Assembly: GCA_902761585.1 (NCBI GenBank)
Contig: CACWKX010000006.1
Location: 1-64,000 of the forward strand
Source of the DNA: an uncultured Lachnospiraceae bacterium
GTDB lineage: Bacteria; Bacillota; Clostridia; Lachnospirales; Lachnospiraceae
Direction: 5' to 3'
Length of the DNA stretch: 64,000 bases
In this document: piece by piece, positions 8,329 through 16,792 of the stretch
Layout of the letters: the number at the start of each line of letters is the position of its first letter
Position numbering within the stretch: the first letter of the stretch is position 1
The notes under the pieces: model-generated
Seen by the model: the letters and a program-made list of their open reading frames with translations, nothing else
Databases searched by the model: none
What the model was told of the DNA's origin: nothing
Translations under genes and position numbers: made by a program

Positions 8329-8379
8329 GCGCCGTTATGCAGGCAGTCTCCGTACACGATGATAAGTGGCCATCTTTAT

Positions 8380-8412
8380 AAAAAAAACCGACTCATACAT
8401 CGTATGAGCCGG
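8380..8412 (-). terminator. Rho-independent terminator after the OmpR-type regulator
   Basis: On the minus strand an 11-base stem (CCGGCTCATAC against GTATGAGTCGG, one mismatch) with a three-base loop is followed by eight T residues. It ends the regulator/ComEA unit. Confidence 0.88.
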
Positions 8413-8449
8413 CAATCATTGCATTTATATCTTATGTTACATTCTTGAT

Positions 8450-9142
8450 TTATGAAGCAGCGAAGTAGTATCCGACCCCCCACTTGGTGTGGACATACTT
8501 CGGGTCGGAAGGGTTCTCCTCGATCTTCTCACGCAGCCGTCTGATATGGACATCGACTGTGCGGACATCACCCGGATAATCATAGCCCCAGACAAGATTC
8601 AGCAGATTCTCACGGCTGTAGACCTTGTTCGGATTCAGAACCAGCAGCTCCAGAACATCGAATTCCTTTGCCGTCAGATTGATGTCCTTTCCCTTGATCG
8701 ACACCCTGCGCGCATCACAGTCCATGACAAGGTCTCCAGCCTGAACGACCTTCTCCTTCTGCTCCTGTGCAGCCTTTGTCTGCGTTCTGCGCATGATGGC
8801 CTTGATCCGGGCTTTGACCTCAAGAATATTAAAAGGCTTCGTGATATAGTCATCCGCTCCGTACTCCAGGCCGAGGATCTTGTCCATATCCTCACCCTTG
8901 GCAGTCAGCATAATAATCGGCACATCCGAAAACTCCCGGATCTGCTGGCAGACCTGCAGGCCATCCAGCTTCGGAAGCATGAGATCCAGAAGAACAATGT
9001 CATACTGGTTCTCCCTTGCCTTCTGAACAGCTTCCTCCCCGTCATAGGCGCAGTCCACCTCCATATCGTCCTGCTCCAGACTAAAGCGGATTCCCTTTAC
9101 GATCAGCTTTTCATCATCAACAACAAGAACCTTCTTTGCCAT
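8450..9142 (-). CDS. OmpR/PhoB-family response regulator (orphan here)
   Basis: A 230-residue regulator. The receiver domain has acidic pair Asp9/Asp10, phosphoacceptor Asp53 (VLLDLMLP) and the conserved YITKPF lysine. The winged-helix effector (LTAKEFDVLELL, VWGYDYPGDVRTVDVHIRRLR, GVGYYF) resembles the WalR/PhoP group. The start is set at ATG 9142 (MAKKVLVVDD), preceded by a GAGGCAGAGAG stretch; the TTG at 9172 would add ten residues without family support. No kinase gene is adjacent: upstream is the ComEA-like gene and downstream is a terminator. Its kinase must be elsewhere, or it is an orphan. Targets cannot be read from this window. Confidence 0.93.
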   Translation of the reverse strand: MAKKVLVVDDEKLIVKGIRFSLEQDDMEVDCAYDGEEAVQKARENQYDIVLLDLMLPKLDGLQVCQQIREFSDVPIIMLTAKGEDMDKILGLEYGADDYITKPFNILEVKARIKAIMRRTQTKAAQEQKEKVVQAGDLVMDCDARRVSIKGKDINLTAKEFDVLELLVLNPNKVYSRENLLNLVWGYDYPGDVRTVDVHIRRLREKIEENPSDPKYVHTKWGVGYYFAAS

Positions 9143-9168
9143 GCTCTCTGCCTCTGCCCTCGCCTTTG

Positions 9169-10104
9169 TCAAACTGTAATCCGATCCCGGATCTTCGAAT
9201 ACACTGCCGATTTGATCCCACTGATGTTCATAATCTCTTCCGGAGACGTGAACGCACCGTGCTCCTCCCTGTACCGGATAATTGAATCCGCCTTGGATTC
9301 TCCGATGCCCGGGAGCGTCATCAGCTCTTCCCTCTGCGCAGTATTCAGGTTCACACGCGTCTCTCCGCCGCTGCCGTTCACGGTACTCCCGGTGGACGGC
9401 CAGCTGCTGGTTCCGTTCTTCTCAGGCACTTGCCTGAAAGCGACGGAATCGGTATTACCCTGATGAATGCCAGCTGCCGTCCCCTGGCTGTCTGTGAGTC
9501 CGCTGCTCCCGGAAATGAGCACTCCGCTGCTGTCTGTATGCCCGGCTTGCCTGAGAATCGCGGTTTCTTCCCTTGTCGGAACTGTGAGCATCATACCGTC
9601 AAAGAGCGGCTGCGCCTGGTTGAGCCATTCAGTATCCGCATCGCTTCGAAAACCGCCGGCGGCCTCAATCGCCCGAAAAATCCGGGCATTCTCCTCAAGC
9701 TGATAGACACCAGGCCGGTTCACCGCACCGCGCACATAAACCACGATCTTCGCTGCAGTCACCTGCATATTGTCCGACGCTGCACTGTCAGGCACGGGCG
9801 CCCTGCCTGCGGCTGCTGCTGCGGTGTCTGCTGCCTCTGCTACACTGTCTGCTGCAGCTTCCTTATCTTCGGCTGCCGTACTATCTGCTGCCGCTGTCAC
9901 ACTGTCTGCCGCTGCTGCCGCACCTTCTGCTGCAGCCTCATGCTCCGTGCTCCGAACGGGATGAGTTGGCAGATCCTGGATTCCGGTCACCTCGACCATC
10001 TGTCCGCTTCCGCATCCAGCTGTCAGCCCTGAAAGCAGAAGAATGAGAAGGAGTCTGCACCTTCCTGCCGCGCTTTTCTTACATATCTGTTTCAATCCGC
10101 ACAA
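9169..10104 (-). CDS. ComEA-like DNA-binding lipoprotein (SLBB plus helix-hairpin-helix)
   Basis: A 311-residue protein with a lipoprotein signal (lipobox LTAGC, Cys31), an Ala/Asp/Glu-rich linker (about 55-105), an SLBB-like domain (VYVRGAVNRPGVY onward, about 110-180) and a C-terminal tandem helix-hairpin-helix (VNLNTAQREELMTLPGIG, about 247-311). ComEA proteins bind incoming DNA at the membrane during natural transformation. Here the anchor is a lipid rather than the usual membrane helix. The comEC channel gene, often next door, is absent from this window. The downstream regulator begins within a few bases, so the two may share a transcript. The domain call is firm; an actual role in competence is inferred. 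Confidence 0.88.
   Translation of the reverse strand: MCGLKQICKKSAAGRCRLLLILLLSGLTAGCGSGQMVEVTGIQDLPTHPVRSTEHEAAAEGAAAAADSVTAAADSTAAEDKEAAADSVAEAADTAAAAAGRAPVPDSAASDNMQVTAAKIVVYVRGAVNRPGVYQLEENARIFRAIEAAGGFRSDADTEWLNQAQPLFDGMMLTVPTREETAILRQAGHTDSSGVLISGSSGLTDSQGTAAGIHQGNTDSVAFRQVPEKNGTSSWPSTGSTVNGSGGETRVNLNTAQREELMTLPGIGESKADSIIRYREEHGAFTSPEEIMNISGIKSAVYSKIRDRITV
9790..9945. repeat. Degenerate Ala-codon repeat in the ComEA-like linker
   Basis: Repeating ACTGTCTGCTGC-like units encode AADS/AAADSV motifs. It is the same kind of slippage-prone linker DNA as in the phosphodiester glycosidase gene. Confidence 0.55.
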
Positions 10105-10162
10105 CCTCCCGGACCAGGAATCCGGTTTTCCCCGCCATGCGTGCCATCAGTTTAACAAAATA

Positions 10163-10177
10163 TTCACAATTTGTGAA
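10163..10177. promoter_or_regulatory. Perfect palindrome TTCACAA-T-TTGTGAA upstream of the ComEA-like gene
   Basis: A 15-base perfect inverted repeat about 60 bases before the ComEA-like start and just past the glpK stop. It looks like an operator for a dimeric regulator. The protein is unknown; it is not a canonical CcpA, Rex or ArgR site. Confidence 0.4.
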
Positions 10178-10185
10178 GCCTTGCT

Positions 10186-11694
10186 TCATGCTCTATAGTC
10201 CGCCCATGCGAGCGCCGCTGCGACAGCTCTGTGCCATCCGCCCAGGAGACTTTTCCGCTCCTCCTCCGTCATGGTGGGCTCAAAAACACGGCCGACAGAC
10301 CAGTTTTCCCGCAGTTCCTCCTTATCCTTCCAGAACCCTGTGCACAGTCCGGCCAGGAATGCCGCACCCATCGCCGTTGTCTCCACGCATTCAGGCCTGG
10401 TGACCTCCGTATTCAGAAGGTCAGACTGAAACTTCATCAGGAAATCATTCGCGGAAGCTCCTCCATCCACTTTGAGATTACATATCTGAAGCTCCGAATC
10501 CTTCTCCATCGCCGTCAGGACATCCGCCGTCTGGTAAGCCAGAGATTCCACCGTTGCACGCACCAGATGGCTTCTGTTTGTTCCCCTTGTCAGGCCGACA
10601 ATCATCCCCCTCGCCGATGAATTCCAGTACGGAGCCCCGAGCCCGGTAAAAGCAGGCACAACATAGCAGCCGTCTGTGTCCTCAACCTCTCTGCAGTACC
10701 GTTCGGATTCCGGCGCCGAGGGGATGATCTTCAGCTCATCCCTGAGCCACTGGATCGAAGCTCCGGCAACGAACACGGAACCCTCCAGCGCATACTGCAC
10801 CTTTCCTGGCGCAAGAGAGACGGCAATCGTCGATAGTAGGCCATGGCTGGAGCTGATGACCTTGTTTCCTGTGTTCATCAGCATGAAGCACCCTGTCCCG
10901 TACGTATTCTTTACATCTCCTGCATCAAAGCAGCACTGCCCGAATAGGGCACTCTGCTGATCCCCGGCAGCCCCGCAGATCGGGATGCCGTCACCGATCA
11001 GGCAGTCCTTCGTCCTGCCATACGGATAACTTGACGGAACGACCTCCGGCAGCATCTGTTCCGGGATTCCCAGCTTCTCCAGGATCTCCTGATCCCAGCA
11101 AAGATTGTGGATGTCGAACATCATCGTCCTGGACGCATTCGTATAGTCTGTGACATGGACGTCGCCGCCCGTCAGATTCCAGATCAGCCAGCTGTCAACC
11201 GTTCCGAACAGCAGCCGCCCCTTTCGGGCAAGTTCCCGGCTTCCAGGGACATGGTCAAGAATCCATTTCAGCTTTGTGGCAGAAAAATAAGGGTCTGGAA
11301 TCAGTCCGGTCTTCTCCCGGATTCTGTCTCCAAACCCATCCTGAACCAGCTCCTCCACAATCGGAGATGTCCGCCTGCACTGCCAGACGATCGCATTGTA
11401 GACCGGTTTTCCGGTATACCTGTCCCATACAATCGTTGTCTCGCGCTGATTTGTGATACCGATCGCCGCAATATTTTCCGGACCTGCTCCGATCCTGCCC
11501 ATGGCCTCCGCCGCAACACCGATCTGAGTCGACCAGATCTCCATCGGATTCTGCTCGACCCAGCCCGGGTGCGGATAAATCTGCTGAAACTCACGCTGAA
11601 CGAGCGAGCAGACCTTTCCCTTTCTGTCAAAGAGAATGCAGCGGTTTGATGTCGTCCCCGCATCCAGCGCCATGATATACTGTCCCTGTTCCAT
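10186..11694 (-). CDS. glpK: Glycerol kinase
   Basis: A 502-residue FGGY-family kinase, the usual length for GlpK, that phosphorylates glycerol to sn-glycerol 3-phosphate. Visible signatures are the N-terminal phosphate loop [13 protein letters not shown], the substrate region ([16 protein letters not shown]), [10 protein letters not shown], the ATP-domain [14 protein letters not shown] and a C-terminal [18 protein letters not shown] stretch (here [14 protein letters not shown]). The start ATG has GGGAGGA eight bases upstream and its own promoter. No glpF or glpD lies alongside, so the gene is monocistronic here. No CcpA box was identified. Confidence 0.96.
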   Translation of the reverse strand: MEQGQYIMALDAGTTSNRCILFDRKGKVCSLVQREFQQIYPHPGWVEQNPMEIWSTQIGVAAEAMGRIGAGPENIAAIGITNQRETTIVWDRYTGKPVYNAIVWQCRRTSPIVEELVQDGFGDRIREKTGLIPDPYFSATKLKWILDHVPGSRELARKGRLLFGTVDSWLIWNLTGGDVHVTDYTNASRTMMFDIHNLCWDQEILEKLGIPEQMLPEVVPSSYPYGRTKDCLIGDGIPICGAAGDQQSALFGQCCFDAGDVKNTYGTGCFMLMNTGNKVISSSHGLLSTIAVSLAPGKVQYALEGSVFVAGASIQWLRDELKIIPSAPESERYCREVEDTDGCYVVPAFTGLGAPYWNSSARGMIVGLTRGTNRSHLVRATVESLAYQTADVLTAMEKDSELQICNLKVDGGASANDFLMKFQSDLLNTEVTRPECVETTAMGAAFLAGLCTGFWKDKEELRENWSVGRVFEPTMTEEERKSLLGGWHRAVAAALAWADYRA

Positions 11695-11725
11695 AGGTCG
11701 TTCCTCCCATGTTTGTGTTTAAACT

Positions 11726-11754
11726 ATTATACCAAACATGAGAGAACTTGTCCT
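11726..11754 (-). promoter_or_regulatory. glpK promoter
   Basis: On the minus strand a perfect TATAAT (plus 11726-11731) is preceded by AGGACA with a 17-base spacer, about 30 bases ahead of the glpK start. Confidence 0.65.
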
Positions 11755-11861
11755 GAAATAGGGGCAGATTGCACAGCCTTTAGAGCCGTCATCACCGGAA
11801 GACCTGCAAATATGGCAGCATTCACACCGTCCCCGGCACTCTGACGAATCAATGCTCTGAA

Positions 11862-13055
11862 TTAGAATGCCTTCTCGAGAATCTCCACCATGCTGTCGAT
11901 ATCCTGCTTCGTGATGATCAGCGGCGGAACAAAACGGATCACATTGCCTCCTGCTGACATGACGACAAGCCCCAGATCAAGTGCCCGCCTGACGACCTCA
12001 CCGACCGGATGATCCGGTGACAGCTCGAGTCCCTGCATGAAGCCCATTCCCCGGCGGTCGACGATAAAGTCATGCCGCGCGGCAACCTCATCCAATCGCT
12101 TCTCCAGATAGGGTGCTGTCTCACGGACATGTCCGACAATATCCAGCTTCTCAAACAGATCGAACACCTTCGATACTGCTGCACATGCAAGCGGGTTTCC
12201 GCCGTAGGTTGTCCCATGATCACCTGGCTCCAGCGAATGCTCCGCAGCCTTCTCTCCGAGAACAAACGCACCGACCGGAACGCCGCAGCCAAGTGCCTTG
12301 GCACACGTCATGATATCCGGCCTTACACCGTACGCGTCGCAGGCAAACCAGTATCCGGTCCTTCCCATACCACACTGAATCTCATCCAGGATCAGGAGGA
12401 TGTCCTTCTCATCACACAGTGTCCTCAGCCCCTTCAGAAAGGCCGGGTCCGCCGGGTGGATTCCTCCCTCGCCCTGCACCGTCTCCAGGATGATCGCGCA
12501 GGTTCTGTCCGTCACACACGCACGGACTGAATCGAGATCGTTGAACTTCGCAAACCGGACGCCGCCCATCAATGGCTTGAACGGCTCCTGATAATGAGCA
12601 TTGCCTGTGACAGAGAGTGCGCCGACCGTCCTTCCGTGGAAGGAATGCTCCATCGCAATGATCTCATGGTCTGCATGACCATCGCGAAGGTAGGCGTACT
12701 TGCGGGCCGCCTTGATCGCCCCCTCGATGGCCTCCGTTCCGGAATTTGTGAAAAATACCTTCGACAGCCCGGTATGGGCGACCACCTTCTGTGCCGCCTC
12801 CAGCAACGGCTTATGGTAGAACAGATTGGACGTATGAATGATCTTGTCGATCTGCTCCTTCAGCGCCTGGTTGTACGCCTGATTGCCGTAACCGAGCGCA
12901 AAGACAGCGATTCCTGCGCCGAAGTCGAGATACTCCTTCCCATCCACATCATAAAGGTGCACGCCCTGTCCATGGTCAAACACGACCGGGAAGCGATTGT
13001 ATGTGTGAAGGACGACCTGCTCGGTCTTTTCCATGATTTTCTGTGATTCTGACAT
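11862..13055 (-). CDS. argD: Acetylornithine aminotransferase
   Basis: A 397-residue class-III PLP aminotransferase that makes N-acetylornithine from N-acetylglutamate semialdehyde and glutamate. Seen are the NSGTEAIEGAIKAARKY and SFHGRTVGALSVTG motifs, the PLP aspartate in ILDEIQCGMGRTG, and the Schiff-base lysine at 253 in TCAKALGCGVPVGA. The start ATG follows AGAGGAG. It is the last gene of the argCJBD operon, 63 bases after argB. Position in the operon argues for ArgD over other class-III aminotransferases. Regulation is by ArgR through sites upstream of argC. Confidence 0.96.
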   Translation of the reverse strand: MSESQKIMEKTEQVVLHTYNRFPVVFDHGQGVHLYDVDGKEYLDFGAGIAVFALGYGNQAYNQALKEQIDKIIHTSNLFYHKPLLEAAQKVVAHTGLSKVFFTNSGTEAIEGAIKAARKYAYLRDGHADHEIIAMEHSFHGRTVGALSVTGNAHYQEPFKPLMGGVRFAKFNDLDSVRACVTDRTCAIILETVQGEGGIHPADPAFLKGLRTLCDEKDILLILDEIQCGMGRTGYWFACDAYGVRPDIMTCAKALGCGVPVGAFVLGEKAAEHSLEPGDHGTTYGGNPLACAAVSKVFDLFEKLDIVGHVRETAPYLEKRLDEVAARHDFIVDRRGMGFMQGLELSPDHPVGEVVRRALDLGLVVMSAGGNVIRFVPPLIITKQDIDSMVEILEKAF

Positions 13056-13118
13056 CGATTCTGACTCCTCTTCTCCTGATATCCCGGCAGCCGCAGCGCA
13101 TCCCCCGTGCAGCGCCGC

Positions 13119-14033
13119 TCAGCCTTCCGCCTCGTCTCCGATAATCGCTGTTCCGATTCCCTTTGTCGTGAAGAATTCCAGCAGCTGAGAGTGCGGAATC
13201 CGTCCGTCCAGGATATGGACCCGTGCGACGCCCGCCTCGATGGCATCCACACAGTTTTGAAGCTTCGGCAGCATCCCGCCACCGGCATGTCCGCCTGCCA
13301 TGAACGAAAGCGTCTGCTCGACCGTCATTTCCGAGATCAGCGTCGATGGATCATCCGGATCAGCATAGACGCCCTTGATATCAGACAGAAACACCAGTTT
13401 CTTCGCCTTCATCGCTTTCGCAATTGCGCAGGCCGCATCGTCCGCATTGATGTTATAGGAATGGTAGACCGCGTCATACCCGATCGGACAGACGACCGGA
13501 ACAAAGTCATTGTCCAGCAGTGTATCGAGCAGCTCCGTGTTGACACGCTCGATATCCCCGACATAACCGATGTCCTCCCCGTCCGGCATTTTTCTCGACA
13601 CCTGAAGAAGGCTTCCGTCCTTGCCGGAGACACCGCAGGCCTTCACCCCGACCTTCTCCATCAGAGAAACCAGGCTCTTGTTGATCCGGTTCAGCACCAT
13701 CTCGACAACATCCATCGTCTCATCGTCCGTCACACGGAACCCTGCCTTGAACTCTGATGTCTTCCCGATCTTCCCAAGCATCTTTGTGATGTCCTTGCCA
13801 CCGCCATGAACGATGATTGGCCGGAAGCCGACCAGTTTCAGGAGCGCTACGTCCTGGATGACGTTTCGTTTCAGGTTCTCATCGACCATCGCGCTGCCGC
13901 CGTACTTGACGACGATCGTCGCGCCCTGAAAATGCTGAATATAGGGAAGCGCTTCGATCAGCGTTCCCGCCTTGTCCAGGTACATGGACATCTCTTCCTT
14001 GCCGAGCGGCTGTTCTGAATGAATCTCTTCCAT
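13119..14033 (-). CDS. argB: Acetylglutamate kinase
   Basis: A 304-residue amino-acid kinase that phosphorylates N-acetylglutamate, the second step of arginine synthesis and the usual point of arginine feedback. Motifs: VVKYGGSAM near 42-50, [10 protein letters not shown] near 73-82, the [18 protein letters not shown] substrate/ATP region and the [10 protein letters not shown] stretch. The N-terminal extension (about 25 residues before the core) is the type that carries the arginine-binding helix in feedback-sensitive kinases, so inhibition by arginine is likely but inferred. The start ATG has AGAGGT upstream. It lies between argJ and argD. Confidence 0.96.
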   Translation of the reverse strand: MEEIHSEQPLGKEEMSMYLDKAGTLIEALPYIQHFQGATIVVKYGGSAMVDENLKRNVIQDVALLKLVGFRPIIVHGGGKDITKMLGKIGKTSEFKAGFRVTDDETMDVVEMVLNRINKSLVSLMEKVGVKACGVSGKDGSLLQVSRKMPDGEDIGYVGDIERVNTELLDTLLDNDFVPVVCPIGYDAVYHSYNINADDAACAIAKAMKAKKLVFLSDIKGVYADPDDPSTLISEMTVEQTLSFMAGGHAGGGMLPKLQNCVDAIEAGVARVHILDGRIPHSQLLEFFTTKGIGTAIIGDEAEG

Positions 14034-14098
14034 CGAATCTACCTCTTATTGATGATCCCTCGGGTTCGTTCCATGCCATGATAACGCGATTTCTGCCG

Positions 14099-15319
14099 TC
14101 AGGACCTGTAATCTGCGTTGATGTTGATGTATTCGTGCGTCAGGTCGCACCCCCAGGCTGTCGCCTCACAGGTTCCCTCGTGAATGTCGATAAGCGCTGT
14201 TATCTCGTCTTCGGACAGAATTTTTGTGGCCAGCTCCTCATCGAAGCCTGTCGTAACCCCATTCTTCGCAATCTGGATCTCCCCGGCGCGGCTTCTGAAG
14301 GACAGGTCAACCTTTCCTTCCTCAAATGAAGCGCCGGAATATCCCATCGCGCAGATGATGCGTCCCCAGTTTGCGTCGTGTCCCGCAATGGCAGTCTTCA
14401 CCAGGCTGGACTCAATAACAGATTTTGCCAACGTCACTGCCTGCTTCTTCGAAGATGCCCCCTGTACCTTGACTTCGAAGAGAGCATGTGCTCCCTCTCC
14501 ATCCTTCGCCATCGCACGGGCAAGATGCTTTGTCACTGTTCCGACTGCCTCACAGAACGTCTGATAGTCGTCATCCTCCTCCACAATCTCCGGATTACCG
14601 GCTCGCCCATTGGCCATCAAAAGGCAGGTGTCGTTGGTCGACATATCGCCATCTACTGATATCATGTTGAAGGAATCCTGGACAGCTGATAACAGCGCCT
14701 TCTGAAGCAGCTTCTGGCTGACGTTCGCATCCGTTGTCAGGAAGCAAAGCATCGTACCCATCTTCGGATGAATCATGCCTGCCCCCTTCGTCATCCCGCC
14801 GAGCGTCACCTCCCTGCCAGCGAGCTGAAAATGGATGCTGCACTCCTTTCGAACGGTATCAGTGGTCATGATTCCCTCCGCCGCTGCCGAGCCTGCGCCT
14901 TCTGAGTCAGACAAAAGCGGCAGCATCAGATCTATACCATGCTCGACCTTGTCCATCGGGAGAGAGACGCCGATGACACCGGTCGAGGCGAGAAGAATCT
15001 GCTCCTGCGAAAGCCCAAGTCTGGAAGCGGCATAGGAAGCTGTCCCTGCGCAGGCTTCATCGCCTTCCTTTCCCGTGCAGGCATTCGCAACGCCGCTGTT
15101 CATGACGACCGCCTGCGCTGTCCCCTTCGTCTGCACGATCACTCTGTCCCAGATCACCGGTGCAGCCTTGACAAGGTTCGTCGTGAAGGTCCCTGCAAGG
15201 TGAAACGGAACCTCCGAGACGATCATGGACATGTCTTTTCTGCCCTTCTTGAACCCGGCGCAGACCGATGCTGCACGAAAGCCCTTTGCGGATGTAACGC
15301 CGCCCTCTCTGATCTCCAT
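14099..15319 (-). CDS. argJ: Bifunctional ornithine acetyltransferase / N-acetylglutamate synthase
   Basis: A 406-residue ArgJ that recycles the acetyl group from N-acetylornithine to glutamate and can also use acetyl-CoA. The precursor self-cleaves before a threonine; here the site reads KMGTMLCF with Thr189, so glycine replaces the alanine common before the nucleophile. Other landmarks: GVTSAKGF at the N terminus, TKGTAQAVVMNSGVANACTG, ASTGVIG, GKGAGMIHP-like and AGHDANWGRI. The start ATG follows GGAG. It sits second in argCJBD. The presence of ArgJ explains the absence of argA and argE in the cluster. Confidence 0.96.
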   Translation of the reverse strand: MEIREGGVTSAKGFRAASVCAGFKKGRKDMSMIVSEVPFHLAGTFTTNLVKAAPVIWDRVIVQTKGTAQAVVMNSGVANACTGKEGDEACAGTASYAASRLGLSQEQILLASTGVIGVSLPMDKVEHGIDLMLPLLSDSEGAGSAAAEGIMTTDTVRKECSIHFQLAGREVTLGGMTKGAGMIHPKMGTMLCFLTTDANVSQKLLQKALLSAVQDSFNMISVDGDMSTNDTCLLMANGRAGNPEIVEEDDDYQTFCEAVGTVTKHLARAMAKDGEGAHALFEVKVQGASSKKQAVTLAKSVIESSLVKTAIAGHDANWGRIICAMGYSGASFEEGKVDLSFRSRAGEIQIAKNGVTTGFDEELATKILSEDEITALIDIHEGTCEATAWGCDLTHEYININADYRS

Positions 15320-15445
15320 GTACTGTTCTTCTCCTTCCTTCTGTCAGGCTGTCCCTGTTACGCTTCCTGCACACATCACAGAGCGATTCCGGCTGCATGC
15401 AGCGCCTGGCCCTTCTTTTAAAATCCCTTCAGATTCTCTGTCGGC

Positions 15446-16504
15446 TCACGGGAATACAGGGACAAGCTTCAGTCCGGTATCCTCCGGCAGCCCGAACAGA
15501 ATGTTCATGTTCTGGACGGCCTGCCCCGCAGCACCCTTGACCAGGTTGTCGAGCGCACCGACCGCTATCACCCTGCCCGTCCTGGGATCCGCCTTATACC
15601 CGATATCGACGAAATTGCTGCCTTCCACCCATCTGGTCTCCGGGAACTGCCCTGCACCGAGCAGGCGGATGAATGTTTCGTTCCCATAGTATTTCTGATA
15701 CGCCCTGCCGATCATTTCTTCGGACACGCCCTCCTTCAGGCTGGCATAGCAGGTCGCCAGAATTCCTCTGTTCATCGGCACAAGATGCGGCGTGAAGTTG
15801 ATCAGGATGCTCTCTCCCCCCATATAGTCAAGCCCGGCCGCATAGGACAGCTGCTCCTCGATCTCCGGTGTGTGCCGGTGCGTCGTGACCCCATATGGCT
15901 TGATGCTTTCGTTGACCTCGCAGAAAAGGTTCGGAACCTTCGCCCCTCTGCCCGCGCCTGACGTTCCAGACTTAGCATCGACAATGATCGATTTCAGGTC
16001 GATCAGCCCTTCCTTCACGAGCGGATAGAGCGTCAGGATGGAGGTGGTCGTGTAGCAGCCCGGATTGGCGATGAGACGGGCTCCGGCGATCTTGTCCCGG
16101 TTGATCTCACAAAGTCCGTAGACTGCTTCCTTTATATAGGATGGCGCTTTATGGGTCAGATGGTACCATTGTTCATAGACATCGACCCGTTTCAGACGAA
16201 AGTCCGCGCTCAGATCGATCACCTTCGTGTTTTCCAGGATTCCGTCCCCTATGACCGATGCGCAGAAACCCTGGGGTGTTGCCGTGAAAATGACGTCAGC
16301 CTGCTTCGCAAGCTCATCCAGATCATCTCCCAGGCAGTCCGCGTCGACAATCTGAAACATGTTTCTGTATATATCTGCATATTTCTGACCGGTGTAACTT
16401 CTGGATCCGTACCAGACAATCTCTGCTTCCGGATGCTGAAGAAGAAGCCTGACAAGCTCTGCGCCGGCATATCCGGTTGAACCGATGATTCCCGCCTTGA
16501 TCAT
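15446..16504 (-). CDS. argC: N-acetyl-gamma-glutamyl-phosphate reductase
   Basis: A 352-residue NADPH-dependent reductase for the third step of arginine synthesis. The Rossmann motif GSTGYAGAELVRLL is at the N terminus, the active-site cysteine is Cys150 in ANPGCYTTT, and PHLVPMNRGI and GSNFVDIGY are family hallmarks. It is the first gene of argCJBD, with an AGGGA site nine bases before the ATG. Its upstream region is shared with divergent argG and carries ARG boxes, so ArgR repression is expected. Confidence 0.97.
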   Translation of the reverse strand: MIKAGIIGSTGYAGAELVRLLLQHPEAEIVWYGSRSYTGQKYADIYRNMFQIVDADCLGDDLDELAKQADVIFTATPQGFCASVIGDGILENTKVIDLSADFRLKRVDVYEQWYHLTHKAPSYIKEAVYGLCEINRDKIAGARLIANPGCYTTTSILTLYPLVKEGLIDLKSIIVDAKSGTSGAGRGAKVPNLFCEVNESIKPYGVTTHRHTPEIEEQLSYAAGLDYMGGESILINFTPHLVPMNRGILATCYASLKEGVSEEMIGRAYQKYYGNETFIRLLGAGQFPETRWVEGSNFVDIGYKADPRTGRVIAVGALDNLVKGAAGQAVQNMNILFGLPEDTGLKLVPVFP

Positions 16505-16558
16505 ATTGAAATGTCCCTGCTTTCTATAGAATATCCATTCATACCTGAACTGTTCCTT

Positions 16559-16587
16559 ATCCTACACCAGCGACCGGCCTGTGTAAA
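16559..16587 (-). promoter_or_regulatory. argC promoter
   Basis: On the minus strand TTTACA (plus 16582-16587) and TAGGAT (plus 16559-16564) are separated by 17 bases, about 55 bases ahead of the argC start. Confidence 0.6.
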
Positions 16588-16597
16588 GATGCAATCA

Positions 16598-16611
16598 TGT
16601 AATAATATGCA
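16598..16611. promoter_or_regulatory. ARG box (ArgR operator), argC side
   Basis: TGTAATAATATGCA matches the TGnATwwwwATnCA operator at all but one position. A second palindrome, TGCAATTTATGCA, overlaps its end and could hold an adjacent ArgR subunit pair. It lies just upstream of the argC -35 box. Confidence 0.7.
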
Positions 16612-16668
16612 ATTTATGCATATATCACCGTTGTACCGTGAATAATACATGAATATTCCGATTTAGTG

Positions 16669-16697
16669 TTGCATATATATTCGAATTGCGATATAGT
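16669..16697 (+). promoter_or_regulatory. argG promoter
   Basis: TTGCAT (16669-16674) and TATAGT (16692-16697) are separated by 17 bases, about 95 bases before the argG start. The -35 box overlaps the second ARG box. Confidence 0.72.
16670..16683. promoter_or_regulatory. ARG box (ArgR operator), argG side
   Basis: TGCATATATATTCG fits TGnATwwwwATnCA except for the last base. It covers the argG -35 box, so bound ArgR would block RNA polymerase. Confidence 0.72.
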
Positions 16698-16792
16698 ACT
16701 GCCAACGGTCGGACAGGTGGAAGCCTGTATCTACCGGCAGCAATTGAACAGAAACCAGCTGTCATACATCTGTTTTTATGGAGGTTCTACAT

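Noticed and set aside
10163..10177. Rex or CRP/FNR site
   Set aside because: Arm order and spacing do not fit either consensus; left as an unassigned palindrome.
16698..16792. T-box or riboswitch in the argG leader
   Set aside because: Only a short ACAGG/CCTGT stem is present; no T-box sequence or terminator before the start.
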